A DNA stretch of 64,000 nt from Acinetobacter haemolyticus CIP 64.3 = MTCC 9819 (GTDB taxonomy: Bacteria > Pseudomonadota > Gammaproteobacteria > Pseudomonadales > Moraxellaceae): the NCBI RefSeq assembly GCF_000369065.1, contig NZ_KB849799.1, positions 124,001-188,000 on the forward strand, written 5' to 3'. Of the stretch, positions 1 through 10,583 are shown one piece after another (position 1 is the first letter of the stretch; every line of letters starts with the position of its first letter). Under the pieces are notes generated by a model. That model saw only the letters and a list, made by a program, of their open reading frames with translations, was not told the DNA's origin and ran no database searches. A program made the position numbers and the translations under genes.

Positions 1-1
1 A

Positions 2-853
2 CGTTTCGGCTTTAATGATCTTCCTGAAGCAAATCTAGAAGATTGGGACAATGTAGTAGAAGCATTACTCAATCCTGAATACACAGTCCGTGTTGCAATG
101 GTCGGTAAGTATGTTGAGTTACCAGATGCATATAAATCTGTAAACGAAGCGCTTTTACATGCAGGTATTCAAAATCGCGTTAAAGTTCAGATTGATTATG
201 TCAATGCTGAAGATCTTGAGCAGCAAGACATCAGTGTTTTAAATGCTGCTGATGCGATTCTGGTTCCAGGCGGCTTTGGTGAGCGTGGTACTGAAGGCAA
301 AATGAAAGCGATTCAATATGCACGTGAGAACAATATTCCTTTCTTGGGTATTTGTTTAGGAATGCAGTTGGCAGTTATCGAGTTCGCTCGACATGTTGCT
401 GCTATGCCAGAGGCAAGTTCAACAGAGTTTAATCGTTCAACTAAGTATCCTCTTATCGGTTTAATTACTGAATGGTTAGATGAGCGTGGCGAATTACAGC
501 AACGTAGTCTTGAATCTGATTTAGGCGGCACCATGCGTCTAGGTGCACAAAAATCTGAATTGGTTGAAGGCACTAAGACTCGTGAAGTATATGGTAAAGC
601 AGAAATTACTGAGCGCCATCGCCATCGCTATGAAATGAATAACCGTTTCATTGATGCGATTGAAGAAGCAGGCATGAAGATTTCTGGTTACTCTTCAGCG
701 CAACATTTAGTTGAAACTGTAGAAATTCCTGAACATCCTTGGTTTATTGCTGTACAATTCCATCCAGAATTTACAAGTTCACCACGTGATGGACATCCAT
801 TATTTGCTAGCTTTATCGATGCTGCGAAAAAACAGCATCAAAATAGTAAGTAA
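2..853 (+). CDS. pyrG: CTP synthase, C-terminal part (5' end outside window)
   Basis: CTP synthase makes CTP from UTP, ATP and glutamine in the cytosol. The reading frame is open from base 2, so the N-terminal amidoligase domain lies upstream of the window. What is visible is the linker and the class I glutamine amidotransferase domain: an oxyanion loop around PGGFGERG, the nucleophile elbow GICLGMQ with the catalytic Cys, and the C-terminal FHPEF segment with the catalytic His and Glu. The gene stops 30 bases before kdsA, as in other Acinetobacter genomes, and the two are probably cotranscribed. Identification is secure; only the start is missing. Confidence 0.97.
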   Translation, partial: RFGFNDLPEANLEDWDNVVEALLNPEYTVRVAMVGKYVELPDAYKSVNEALLHAGIQNRVKVQIDYVNAEDLEQQDISVLNAADAILVPGGFGERGTEGKMKAIQYARENNIPFLGICLGMQLAVIEFARHVAAMPEASSTEFNRSTKYPLIGLITEWLDERGELQQRSLESDLGGTMRLGAQKSELVEGTKTREVYGKAEITERHRHRYEMNNRFIDAIEEAGMKISGYSSAQHLVETVEIPEHPWFIAVQFHPEFTSSPRDGHPLFASFIDAAKKQHQNSK

Positions 854-883
854 TGTAGGCTTAAATAAACTGGGAAAGTTTAA

Positions 884-1741
<858 letters not shown>

Positions 1742-1802
1742 GCCGGTTTTTCCCCTTTGAGTTCCTCTAACAAGGGGGTTCTCAATGTAAATCAAGGTTT
1801 AA

Positions 1803-3122
<1,320 letters not shown>

Positions 3123-3251
3123 GGTAACGTGTATCTATGTTGAATTCTCCTGATGAACTTTCTTTACAAAAGAGAGAAACTTCACGAATTAATAATCCGA
3201 TAAAATTCGTGACAGATCTTCCTTTAAAAAGAAGGATGTAGGGAGTTTTCA

Positions 3252-3617
3252 ATGTTAGATGTTTTTCAATCTACTTCAAGTAAGTTGATTTTATTACTGG
3301 CGGTTGTTTTGATCGCAAGTTTACAGTATCGCTTTTGGCTAGGTGAGGGAGGCTATGTCCCTCATCAAGCATTAACTCAACAGATCCAACAACAAGCAGA
3401 GATTAATACTGAGTTAAAAGAGCGCAATCGTATTCTAGCGGCTGAAGTTTTTGATTTAAAAAATGGAAGTGAAGCGATTGAAGAACATGCACGTTTAGAT
3501 TTGGGTTTGATCAAACCTAACGAAACATTTGTGCAAATGAGTACGATTAGTACCCAATATAAACCAATATATATCGATCCAAATGCGAAAGTAGATACAG
3601 CAACCAATGAGAACTAA
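3252..3617 (+). CDS. ftsB: Cell division protein FtsB
   Basis: FtsB is a bitopic membrane protein that joins FtsL and FtsQ in the divisome and helps activate septal peptidoglycan synthesis. The 121-aa product has one N-terminal transmembrane segment (about residues 12-30, ILLLAVVLIASLQYRFW), then a coiled coil rich in Q, E and N (about 40-75) ending in the family's EEHARLDLGLIKPNETF motif. The C-terminal tail is somewhat longer than in E. coli. A strong AGGGAG precedes the ATG. Its 3' end overlaps ispD by 11 bases, the usual ftsB-ispD arrangement, suggesting translational coupling. Confidence 0.93.
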   Translation: MLDVFQSTSSKLILLLAVVLIASLQYRFWLGEGGYVPHQALTQQIQQQAEINTELKERNRILAAEVFDLKNGSEAIEEHARLDLGLIKPNETFVQMSTISTQYKPIYIDPNAKVDTATNEN

Positions 3618-4314
3618 GCTATGGGCGGTTGTACCAGCAGCAGGTTCTGGCAGTCGTTTTTCAAAAACTGAATTAAAACAATATCAATTTATCGAAAATC
3701 AAACGGTGCTTCAACACACGGTAAACCGGCTTCATACATTAGATTTAGCAGGTTGTGTTCTCGCTATCGGTGAGCAAGATACTTTTGCCAAGACATTATC
3801 CTTTCAACGTCAAGACAAAATGCATTTTTGCTTGGGCGGTTCAGAGCGTGTTCATTCAGTATTGAATGCTCTCATATATTTATCCGATATTGCTGATGAA
3901 GATGATTGGGTGCTTGTACATGATGCTGCGCGACCATGCGTCACATCTATATGTTTACAAGAGCTTGTACGTTCAGCAATTGAAACTGATACAAACTCGA
4001 TTTTAGCCATTCCTGTTCGAGACACCTTAAAGCAAGTTCAAACTAAGAATCAAATAGAAAAATCAGTAAATCGTGAGTTCTTATGGCAAGCACAAACACC
4101 ACAAATGACAAAACTCAAAGATTTACAATATGCAATTGAAGTAGCTTTGGCAAATCAAGTGATTATTACCGATGAAGCAAGTGCTTTAGAATATATCAAT
4201 CAGCCTGTACATGTTGTACAAGGGCGATCAGATAACATTAAGATTACTTATAAAGATGATTTAGAGCTTGCGCGTCTTATTCTAAAATCTCAAGCAGAGA
4301 ACTCAAATATTTAG
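3607..4314 (+). CDS. ispD: 2-C-methyl-D-erythritol 4-phosphate cytidylyltransferase
   Basis: Transfers CMP from CTP to MEP, the third step of the non-mevalonate isoprenoid pathway. The 235-aa protein carries the nucleotide-binding loop VVPAAGSGSRF at the N-terminus, the CTP/metal region VHDAARPCV, and the C-terminal TDEASALE and GRSDNIKIT segments typical of IspD. It overlaps the end of ftsB by 11 bases. ispF, often next to it elsewhere, is not adjacent here; the next gene is an unrelated lipoprotein after a 126-base gap. Confidence 0.95.
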   Translation: MRTKLWAVVPAAGSGSRFSKTELKQYQFIENQTVLQHTVNRLHTLDLAGCVLAIGEQDTFAKTLSFQRQDKMHFCLGGSERVHSVLNALIYLSDIADEDDWVLVHDAARPCVTSICLQELVRSAIETDTNSILAIPVRDTLKQVQTKNQIEKSVNREFLWQAQTPQMTKLKDLQYAIEVALANQVIITDEASALEYINQPVHVVQGRSDNIKITYKDDLELARLILKSQAENSNI

Positions 4315-4440
4315 GTGCTTTCTTGAACTGGAAATAGCCTAAGTAGAATATGTGAATTTTATTATTTATCTACACAGATAAATGACAATTAATTCACAAT
4401 TTGTTAAATTTGAACAACATTCTTGATAATGGGTCAATAA

Positions 4441-4917
4441 ATGAAAAAATTATTAATTGCTGGACTTTTTACCTTCTCACTGGTTGGTTGTGCATCTACT
4501 TCTCAACAGCCACAGACAACAGCACAAGAAACTATTCGCTATTCATCTAGTCCATGTTTCGGTACTTGTCCTATTTATTCTGTTGAAGTTTCTCCTAATG
4601 GTTCAGTCCACTTTGATGGTAAGCAATATACCAAAGTAACAGGAACTCAAGATCTTACAGTTGATCCTTCTGTTTATAAAAAATTACAACAAGAGTTAAA
4701 AACTTACCGTCCTGAAACAGGTGCGAATGTTAAAACTACGGGATGTGAAGAAACTGAAACAGACCAGCCGAATGCATATTTTTCTTGGAAAAGTCCAGAT
4801 GGTACAGTGACGAACTTAAGTCACTATATGGGGTGCATTTCACCAGCAAATGCTGAGTTAAATAAACTGATTGAGAAATTACCTAAATTGATTGGAATTG
4901 AAGATTTAGTAAGTTAA
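4441..4917 (+). CDS. DUF6438-type lipoprotein
   Basis: Predicted lipoprotein of 158 aa. The N-terminus is a lipoprotein signal: positive MKK, a hydrophobic core, and the lipobox LVGC with the lipidated Cys at about residue 17, followed by a Ser/Thr/Gln-rich linker. The mature part has the paired-cysteine pattern SSPCFGTCPIYSVEV seen in DUF6438 proteins and two further cysteines (about residues 101 and 128), so disulfides are likely. The function of this family is unknown to me. It is monocistronic, closed by a strong terminator 20 bases after the stop. Confidence 0.75.
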   Translation: MKKLLIAGLFTFSLVGCASTSQQPQTTAQETIRYSSSPCFGTCPIYSVEVSPNGSVHFDGKQYTKVTGTQDLTVDPSVYKKLQQELKTYRPETGANVKTTGCEETETDQPNAYFSWKSPDGTVTNLSHYMGCISPANAELNKLIEKLPKLIGIEDLVS

Positions 4918-4938
4918 TCAACGCTAAGCTTTATATGT

Positions 4939-4963
4939 GCCCCGATATTTCGGGGCCTTTTTC
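4939..4963 (+). terminator. Rho-independent terminator of the DUF6438 lipoprotein gene
   Basis: Seven-base-pair GC-rich stem (GCCCCGA / TCGGGGC) with a four-base loop, followed by CTTTTTC. It ends the lipoprotein transcript just before the remnant of the RES toxin gene on the other strand. Confidence 0.9.
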
Positions 4964-4975
4964 TATTATGTGCTT

Positions 4976-5026
4976 TTATGCAGGCATTGGAAAAATACCT
5001 TGTTGTAAAAACTGCGATAATTCAAA
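4976..5026 (-). pseudogene. Severed 3' end of the RES toxin gene
   Basis: Read on the minus strand, this stretch continues the RES toxin frame beyond the IS66 insertion. It begins with the target duplication AATTCAAA (5019-5026), then encodes SQFLQQGIFPMPA and a TAA stop at 4976-4978. Joining 7518-8239 to this fragment gives an uninterrupted 254-aa reading frame. The insertion therefore detached the last 13 codons. This is seen directly in the sequence; the effect on toxin activity is not known. Confidence 0.85.
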
Positions 5027-5057
5027 GTAAGCGTCCGCTGAATCCCATACCTATTTT

Positions 5058-6641
5058 TTAATTCGATTTAGGTTTCCAGCAGTGCGGCAGCAATTCTTCA
5101 ATTTGGGTCACTTTGTGTGTCGGTAACCTTTTCAGCACATCACTTAAATAGGCATACGGATCCAAGCCATTCAGCTTTGCTGACTGGATTAAAGTCATGA
5201 TGTTTGCCGCTCGCTGACCACTGCGCAGCGAACCTGCAAACAGCCAGTTCTTGCGTCCCAACGCCCAGGGACGCATCTGATTCTCTACCCAATTGTTGCA
5301 TATCGGTAGATTGCCATCATCCAGATAGCGGCTTAAGGCTGGCCAACGCTTCAGAGTGTAATTGATAGCCTTGGCGGTGGGAGAACTCGATGGCACTGTC
5401 AGATGATGTTGGTTGAGCCATTCATATAGTTGTTGCATCACTGGTTGACTATGCTGTTGTCGGTATTCGCGGCGGTCTTCCGCTGTACCATCGGTCTTTT
5501 TCCTGAGTTCTGCTTCTATCGCATACAGTTTCTGAATCAGCACTAAGGCCTGTTCAGCAACCTGACTTTTCCCAGTTACATGCAGTTCATGGAATTTACG
5601 ACGTGCATGGGCCATGCACCCCACCTCAATCACCTGGCCTGATTTAAAACGTGCTTTATAACCACTGTAATCATCACAGACTAGATAGCCCTGCCAGCCT
5701 TTCAAGAACTCTTCAGCATGCTGGCCTGAACGACTATCCTGAAAGTCATAGATCACCGCCTGAACTGGATTATACTGTGTGGTGGCATAGGCCCAGACAT
5801 AACCTTTCTTCGGTTTTTTATTATTCTCACCCATCCGCATGATGGTGACCGGTGTTTCATCTGCATGCAGCACCCGCTGTTGCAGCACCACCTCTTTTAA
5901 GGCATTGGCCAGAGGTTCCAGTTCTACACCGCAGCGACCTATCCAGTCAGATAAAGTTGATCTAGAAAGTTCAATGCCCGCCCGCTGATAGATCAGGCGT
6001 TGACGGTACAGCGGCAAATGATCGGCATACTTCGATACCAGCACATGGCTGAGCAATTCAGGTGAAGCAATGCCTTTATCAATCACATAGGCGGGCATCG
6101 CTTGCTGAGTTAGAGTGTCACACTGATCACAGACCCATTTACCACGCACATGCTGTTCCTTATAGAACTGTGCCGGTCTGAAATGCAGTTTTTCACTGAC
6201 ATCTTCGCCGATACGACGGAGTTGGCAGCCACAAGCACATTGGGTTGATGCAGGTTCATGCTCAATACGGATGGTGTGTAGATGATCTGGCAGTGGTCGA
6301 CGTTTAGGTTTATTGGTTTTGGCTTTCTGTGTCGCTGCATTGGTTTTATCTGCATTTAGCCGTTCCAGTTCTAGATCAACCGCGGCAATATCTTCTTCAA
6401 CCGCTTCATCCCACAGATGGATTTGTTTTGCCGTTAAGTGTTCATTCTTTTGGGCGAATTTGTGCTTTTTAAACAGCGCCAGTTCATGCTCGTATTTTTG
6501 ATTGAGAATAGAAAGATGTTGAACTTTGGCATCCAATTGTTGGTTTGATTGTGCTAGAGACTGATGCTGCAGCGCCAACTGCCTGGTGAATTCCAGCAGT
6601 TGTTCATGGGTCAGTTGGCTTAAGTCAGGCAGCGTATTCAT
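5058..6641 (-). CDS. tnpC: IS66 transposase TnpC
   Basis: DDE transposase of the IS66 element, 527 aa. In order: an N-terminal leucine/glutamine-rich coiled coil (about residues 15-55), a basic spacer, a zinc-binding region with CACGC and CDQC pairs (about 133-175), and the IS66 catalytic core with LHADETPV (first Asp), VCDDYSGYK, and the C-terminal NWVENQMRPWALGRKNW block with the Glu. It ends inside the left end of the element, 31 bases from the border. No frameshift or stop was seen. Confidence 0.95.
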   Translation of the reverse strand: MNTLPDLSQLTHEQLLEFTRQLALQHQSLAQSNQQLDAKVQHLSILNQKYEHELALFKKHKFAQKNEHLTAKQIHLWDEAVEEDIAAVDLELERLNADKTNAATQKAKTNKPKRRPLPDHLHTIRIEHEPASTQCACGCQLRRIGEDVSEKLHFRPAQFYKEQHVRGKWVCDQCDTLTQQAMPAYVIDKGIASPELLSHVLVSKYADHLPLYRQRLIYQRAGIELSRSTLSDWIGRCGVELEPLANALKEVVLQQRVLHADETPVTIMRMGENNKKPKKGYVWAYATTQYNPVQAVIYDFQDSRSGQHAEEFLKGWQGYLVCDDYSGYKARFKSGQVIEVGCMAHARRKFHELHVTGKSQVAEQALVLIQKLYAIEAELRKKTDGTAEDRREYRQQHSQPVMQQLYEWLNQHHLTVPSSSPTAKAINYTLKRWPALSRYLDDGNLPICNNWVENQMRPWALGRKNWLFAGSLRSGQRAANIMTLIQSAKLNGLDPYAYLSDVLKRLPTHKVTQIEELLPHCWKPKSN

Positions 6642-6715
6642 GACCGCAGTATGCCTGAGGTCATGAGAAGAATGAAATAGAACGTTTGGAGAATAGCAGA
6701 ATGGTCGAGCCTGGT

Positions 6716-7051
6716 TTAAAGCATCGTCACCACCTGCTGTCGTCCAATGCGCTGCCAGGGCAAACCTTGGATCAGTGCCTGTAACTGTTCCGGGCTGAGG
6801 GCCACGGTTTCACCTTGGTGAACTTGAGCCCAGTGAAATTTGCCCTGTTCCAGCCGCCGGGCACACAGCCAGATGCCCAATCCATCATGTACCAGCACTT
6901 TCATGCGATGGCCACGTTTATTACAGAACAGGTAAGCACAATGCGGTTTGATGTAGCCAAAGGCTCTCACCACCTGAGCCATGGTCGTATCCATACCTGC
7001 ACGCATGTCCATGGGCTGAGTAGACAACCAGATTTCATCAATGCGGATCAT
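6716..7051 (-). CDS. tnpB: IS66 accessory protein TnpB
   Basis: IS66 Orf2-like accessory protein needed for transposition of this family. I start it at the ATG giving MIRIDEIWLSTQPMDMRAG (111 aa) because this ATG overlaps the tnpA stop as ATGA; a longer in-frame start exists but would run deep into tnpA. The core AYLFCNKRGHRMKVLVHDG and GIWLCARRLEQGKF are the standard TnpB motifs. The exact biochemical role of TnpB is still not settled in the literature I know. Confidence 0.93.
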   Translation of the reverse strand: MIRIDEIWLSTQPMDMRAGMDTTMAQVVRAFGYIKPHCAYLFCNKRGHRMKVLVHDGLGIWLCARRLEQGKFHWAQVHQGETVALSPEQLQALIQGLPWQRIGRQQVVTML

Positions 7052-7431
7052 GTTGCAAGTGCCTTGAGTAATTCTGCCAAGGCAGGTATTTCTGATGTCT
7101 GCCATTTTAGCTGAATATCATTATTCGTATGAGGCACGGTGATACACAACGTGATCCTCTCATCAATAGGTTGGCTGATTGCAGCAGTGTAAGGCAAAGC
7201 AATAAATGCTGGATTCACATGAGTAGGATCCTGCACGGCACCCTCATGATGGCTGAAGATCCTGATCCAACGACTGACAAGGTTGGCATTAATACTATGT
7301 TGCAGTGCGACCGAAGCGATCGAGGTATTAGGATTTTTGCAGGCATTGACAATACTGAGTTTGAATTCTTTGCTGTATTTTCGGCGTTTTTTAGCAACAG
7401 GAGGTGTTGCTGAATATATATCCATGTTCAT
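7048..7431 (-). CDS. tnpA: IS66 accessory protein TnpA (helix-turn-helix)
   Basis: First gene of the IS66 operon, 127 aa. The N-terminal half is a helix-turn-helix of the transposase Orf1 type (RRKYSKEFKLSIVNAC, then SIASVALQHSINANLVSRW, about residues 15-55). The C-terminal half contains a region typical of IS66 TnpA (ITVPHTNNDIQLKW). The stop overlaps the tnpB start by four bases, giving translational coupling. An alternative ATG two codons downstream would change nothing important. Confidence 0.92.
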   Translation of the reverse strand: MNMDIYSATPPVAKKRRKYSKEFKLSIVNACKNPNTSIASVALQHSINANLVSRWIRIFSHHEGAVQDPTHVNPAFIALPYTAAISQPIDERITLCITVPHTNNDIQLKWQTSEIPALAELLKALAT

Positions 7432-7513
7432 GGATTAAGTCCCCACTTGTTTTTAGGTGGGAACTAAATTAAGGCTTATAGGATCGCTTGGTAAGGCTGT
7501 GTTAGCCGGATGC

Positions 7514-8239
7514 TTACAATTCAAAGCGAACGATATCAGATCCTTCTACTGCTTTAAATATAACTTCTTCAGCACCTATGTCACAGAACCATTGTTCTCG
7601 ATCTAAAGGGCTATTTTGGCTGAAATGCTCTGCGGTGAATAATCCGACACAGGTAGCATGATCACTTGCTCGAGCTGACGGATATTCAAAGATCTCAATT
7701 CCTTCATTCCGCATTGCTGTGCCTAATAGTTGTGCATAACTATAATTTGTAGGATGAGCAATTAGATCCAGATATTGGTCAAAAGGAGGGGATTGTAAAC
7801 GAATACCCTTATGGCAGTGATAGCCTACTGAAAATAGAGTATGCTCAGTGCGTATCGTTTTTTTCTTTGGCGCACCATCCATTGAGTGCCAGAATACAAA
7901 GCGATAATAAGCTGATTCAGCCAATGTCACATTGACACTACACCCACCATAAAAAATACTGGGTTCAAAAGTACGACCGAAACGTGATCCCCATTTTAAC
8001 GGTGGATAACGAAATGGTGTTTTGAGTAGGTAATGTAAATGCTCTGACTTTGGAGGATATGGTGGTTTAACTAACTCTAACATATCCTCGAGCAATGCTT
8101 GTTCTTCTAAAGTATCAACCAACTGCCTAGTTGCAATTTGTTCTTGGCTTTCAACTAGACGATATAAAGTACCTGATAAAGGTGAGACTTGTTTGTTTCC
8201 TTCACAACTTTGCCATAAATTTTGCTCAATGGCGGTCAT
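7514..8239 (-). CDS. RES-domain toxin, C-terminus replaced by IS66 end
   Basis: Toxin of a RES-Xre type II toxin-antitoxin pair. Characterised RES toxins degrade NAD+ in the cytosol. The 241-aa ORF has the expected RES features: FRYPPLKWGSRFGR (conserved Arg), PSIFYGGCSVNVTLAES (Tyr and Glu region) and the Ser-containing IEIFEYPSARASD. The start ATG overlaps the antitoxin stop as ATGA. The last Leu codon and TAA stop are provided by the terminal GTAA of the IS66 element; without it the protein would run 13 residues further (4976-5026). All recognisable RES motifs are retained, so activity may persist; whether the lost tail matters is unknown. Confidence 0.9.
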   Translation of the reverse strand: MTAIEQNLWQSCEGNKQVSPLSGTLYRLVESQEQIATRQLVDTLEEQALLEDMLELVKPPYPPKSEHLHYLLKTPFRYPPLKWGSRFGRTFEPSIFYGGCSVNVTLAESAYYRFVFWHSMDGAPKKKTIRTEHTLFSVGYHCHKGIRLQSPPFDQYLDLIAHPTNYSYAQLLGTAMRNEGIEIFEYPSARASDHATCVGLFTAEHFSQNSPLDREQWFCDIGAEEVIFKAVEGSDIVRFEL

Positions 8240-8607
8240 ACTTTACCTCGAATCGCATCGACAAATTGAAGAACTGAAACCAGTCCACTTATACTTTCAA
8301 TTTGTTCAACAGGAATACCACCTGTAACACGATTTGGTGTGTTCAAAAAATGACGCATCCAATCCGTGTCTCCGCCAGTTAGTGCATACAATGCGCGTGA
8401 TAAACGAATAAGAAGCAATGCTAACTCACCTTGTTTAGATGCGGGATCTAATTCAGGATTATTTTTCAATCGACTAATCGCTGTGCGATGTACACCTAAA
8501 ATGGCGGCAAGTTGTACTTGCTTTAAATCAAGTTGCTCAGCGGCACTGAGTACTGCTTTTGCAAGAACTACTTTTTTATCTGCGGGTTGTTTTAATAATG
8601 CACTCAT
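8236..8607 (-). CDS. Xre/MbcA-type antitoxin of the RES toxin
   Basis: Antitoxin of the pair, 123 aa from the ATG preceded by GAGGG with seven-base spacing; an upstream ATG adding nine residues lacks a good ribosome-binding site. The N-terminal half is a helix-turn-helix (KQVQLAAILGVHRTAISRLK, about residues 32-51). The C-terminal half is the MbcA/ParS/Xre toxin-binding domain: RALYALTGGDTDWMRHFLNTPN and a GxxP-like VTGGIPVEQIES. The HTH probably autorepresses the operon through the palindrome just upstream. Antitoxin precedes toxin with a four-base overlap, the usual order for RES-Xre. Confidence 0.93.
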   Translation of the reverse strand: MSALLKQPADKKVVLAKAVLSAAEQLDLKQVQLAAILGVHRTAISRLKNNPELDPASKQGELALLLIRLSRALYALTGGDTDWMRHFLNTPNRVTGGIPVEQIESISGLVSVLQFVDAIRGKV

Positions 8608-8636
8608 GATCAAACCCTCATGTTGTATATGCACTT

Positions 8637-8665
8637 ATTTTAATATAATTGTGCAAAATGCACAA
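8637..8665 (-). promoter_or_regulatory. Promoter and operator of the xre-res operon
   Basis: On the minus strand TTGTGC (8660-8665) and TAAAAT (8637-8642) are separated by 17 bases, a plausible sigma-70 promoter. The -35 lies inside a perfect inverted repeat TTGTGCA-AAA-TGCACAA (plus strand 8649-8665; 7-bp arms). This is the expected place for autorepression by the Xre antitoxin. The sequence is direct evidence; the role is inferred. Confidence 0.65.
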
Positions 8666-8782
8666 CGTGCTACTTGAAGTAATTCCTTTTTGATGCTTCC
8701 AAATCAATTTTTAAATGAAATTGATGTAATCTAAAATAAGAATTACATGAAATATAGAAAAACACCTTATATTATTATTGGT

Positions 8783-8811
8783 AATAATATATTATAAAAA
8801 CATATATTATT
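8783..8811 (+). promoter_or_regulatory. Perfect 10-bp inverted repeat before the YeeE/YedE operon
   Basis: AATAATATAT and ATATATTATT form perfect 10-bp arms around a nine-base spacer, ending 11 bases before the YeeE ATG. In other bacteria this operon type is controlled by ArsR-type persulfide sensors (BigR/SqrR) that bind AT-rich palindromes overlapping the promoter. No such regulator gene is next to this copy, so the binder is unknown. AT-richness makes chance palindromes more likely. Confidence 0.5.
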
Positions 8812-8822
8812 TGGGGCGAAAT

Positions 8823-9236
8823 ATGCATAGCATCTTGATGGCTTTGATCGGTGGCGGAATACTTGGAATTTCTGTTATTGGCTATTTGTATGTCAATGGG
8901 CGGATTGCTGGAATCAGTGGATTACTGGCACAGCTACTGCACCCTAAAGCTTTTTTTTATAGTCCAGCATTATGGTTTCTATTGGGATTATTGATCACTC
9001 CATTTGTTTATCAACTATTTCTTCAGCCTGAAATTATCATCAAATCATCACCATTGGGGTTAATTGTAGCAGGGCTTTTGGTTGGTTTTGGTACACGTTT
9101 AGGTTCTGGTTGTACGAGTGGTCATGGTATTTGTGGGATCAGTCGATTATCAATAAGGTCAATTGTTGCAACAGTTACATTTATGTCCGCAGGTATAGCA
9201 ACCGTATATATCATTCGTCATTTAATGGGGCTGTAA
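8823..9236 (+). CDS. YeeE/YedE-family sulfur transporter half, N-terminal type
   Basis: Inner-membrane protein of 137 aa with about four hydrophobic segments. It contains the YeeE/YedE (DUF395) signature [18 protein letters not shown], whose conserved cysteines are thought to relay sulfur compounds such as thiosulfate or persulfide in characterised relatives. I start it at the ATG after GGGGCGAAAT; a longer frame reaches upstream through the palindrome and is unlikely to be used. It is followed after one base by a second half-size YeeE/YedE protein, then by a sulfur-linked metallohydrolase, suggesting a sulfide/persulfide-handling operon. Confidence 0.87.
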   Translation: MHSILMALIGGGILGISVIGYLYVNGRIAGISGLLAQLLHPKAFFYSPALWFLLGLLITPFVYQLFLQPEIIIKSSPLGLIVAGLLVGFGTRLGSGCTSGHGICGISRLSIRSIVATVTFMSAGIATVYIIRHLMGL

Positions 9237-9237
9237 T

Positions 9238-9651
9238 ATGAAAAATTTGTTTGCTTTTATATTTGGCAGCTTATTTGCTATTGGCTTAATGATTTCTGGA
9301 ATGTCTAATCCTGAAAAAGTATTGGGATTTCTGGATATTTTGGGTGACTGGGATATTAGCTTAATGTTTGTAATGGTTGGTGCTATTCTGGTTGCAATCA
9401 TTCCATTTCAAAAGGCGATTCGAAATCCTAGAACATTATTTGGTGAAAAAATTAATCTACCAACAAACTCCCAGATTGATAAAAATTTAATTATCGGTGC
9501 ATTGTTGTTTGGTATGGGGTGGGGCATTGCAGGAGTATGTCCAGCGCCAGCAATTACATTAATAGGTTTAGGTTATTCAGAAGCTTGGTATTTTATCGGA
9601 GCAATGTTGTTGGGCATATATTTGCATTATGTTTGGGCTAAACGACAATAA
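9238..9651 (+). CDS. YeeE/YedE-family sulfur transporter half, C-terminal type
   Basis: Second YeeE/YedE half protein, 137 aa, beginning one base after the stop of the first. It has four to five hydrophobic segments, with ISGMSNPEKVLGFLDI near the N-terminus and the conserved MGWGIAGVCPAPAI near residue 95-105, including the family cysteine. Together the two halves correspond to one full YeeE/YedE channel, matching the two-gene form (PmpA/PmpB-like) known from other proteobacteria. The substrate is inferred from the downstream persulfide-dioxygenase-like gene. Confidence 0.87.
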   Translation: MKNLFAFIFGSLFAIGLMISGMSNPEKVLGFLDILGDWDISLMFVMVGAILVAIIPFQKAIRNPRTLFGEKINLPTNSQIDKNLIIGALLFGMGWGIAGVCPAPAITLIGLGYSEAWYFIGAMLLGIYLHYVWAKRQ

Positions 9652-9665
9652 ATAGGAGTGATTAA

Positions 9666-10538
9666 ATGCAACATCCTCAAGTTAAAGCTTTTTTTGATGA
9701 AAACACAAATACGTTTAGCTATGTGGTTAGTGATGCAGAGACCAATGTGTGTGCTGTGATTGATAGTGTATTGGATTATGATCCAGCTTCTGCCTCAACA
9801 AAAACGACACATGCTGATGAAATTATTGAGTATATTCAAAAAAATCATTTCCGAGTAGAGTGGATACTAGAAACACATGTCCATGCAGATCATTTGACCG
9901 CATCTCAGTATCTCAAAGAGCGTTTAGGTGGCAAGATTGCGATGAGTGAAAAAATTAGTATTGTGCAAGAGACCTTTAGCTCTATATACAATCTTGATGT
10001 AAAGACATTTAATTCACACCAAACTTTTGATTATCTTTTTAAAGATCATGAACATTTTATGATTGGCAAATTGGATGCTTACAATATCCCTACGCCAGGA
10101 CATACCCCAGCTTGTTTGAGTTACGTGATTGGTGATTCTGTCTTTGTTGGTGATACATTGTTCATGCCAGATTATGGATCGGCTCGTTGTGATTTTCCGA
10201 AAGGTAGTGCAGATATTTTGTTTGATTCGGTCCAAAAGCTATATGAATTGCCAGATAAAACGAGAGTTTTTCTGTGTCATGATTATAAACCTAAAGGAAG
10301 AAATGACTATATTTGTGAAACAAGTATTCATACGCAGAGAGAGACAAATATTCATATAAACAAACTCACAGCGAAGCAGGATTTTGTCCAAATGAGGCAG
10401 GCGCGTGATGCAACTTTGTCTATGCCAAAACTTATATTACCTTCTATACAAATCAATATGGATGCTGGTCGATTTCCTGCACCAGAAGCAAATGGTGTCC
10501 GTTACTTAAAATTACCATTTAATTATTTTAGTCATTAA
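9666..10538 (+). CDS. Metallo-beta-lactamase-fold hydrolase, persulfide-dioxygenase-like
   Basis: 290-aa cytosolic protein of the metallo-beta-lactamase fold. The metal-binding motif is THVHADHLTA (HxHxDH), followed by the histidine in TPGHTPACLSY, an Asp in VGDTLF and a final His in FLCHDYKP. This pattern and length match the ETHE1/Blh group that oxidises glutathione persulfide, and the context of two YeeE/YedE proteins supports that. GGAG lies before the ATG. The operon ends in a strong terminator. Blh itself was tied to biofilm in plant bacteria; I would not assume that role here. Confidence 0.85.
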   Translation: MQHPQVKAFFDENTNTFSYVVSDAETNVCAVIDSVLDYDPASASTKTTHADEIIEYIQKNHFRVEWILETHVHADHLTASQYLKERLGGKIAMSEKISIVQETFSSIYNLDVKTFNSHQTFDYLFKDHEHFMIGKLDAYNIPTPGHTPACLSYVIGDSVFVGDTLFMPDYGSARCDFPKGSADILFDSVQKLYELPDKTRVFLCHDYKPKGRNDYICETSIHTQRETNIHINKLTAKQDFVQMRQARDATLSMPKLILPSIQINMDAGRFPAPEANGVRYLKLPFNYFSH

Positions 10539-10583
10539 TTTCGATGCTTCAGTCGATTTAGTTATTTTTTTGATTTGAAATAG

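Larger units (their letters stand above)
5027..7517 (-). mobile_element. IS66-family insertion sequence, complete, 2491 bp
   Basis: The element carries the canonical three IS66 genes tnpA-tnpB-tnpC on the minus strand. Its ends are imperfect inverted repeats starting GTAAGC (left GTAAGCGTCCGCTG; right, reverse-complemented, GTAAGCATCCGGCT). It is flanked by a perfect 8-bp duplication AATTCAAA at 5019-5026 and 7518-7525, the size expected for IS66. All three ORFs look intact, so the copy could be active. Its base composition is visibly more GC-rich than the neighbouring genes, consistent with import from another host. Confidence 0.95.
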
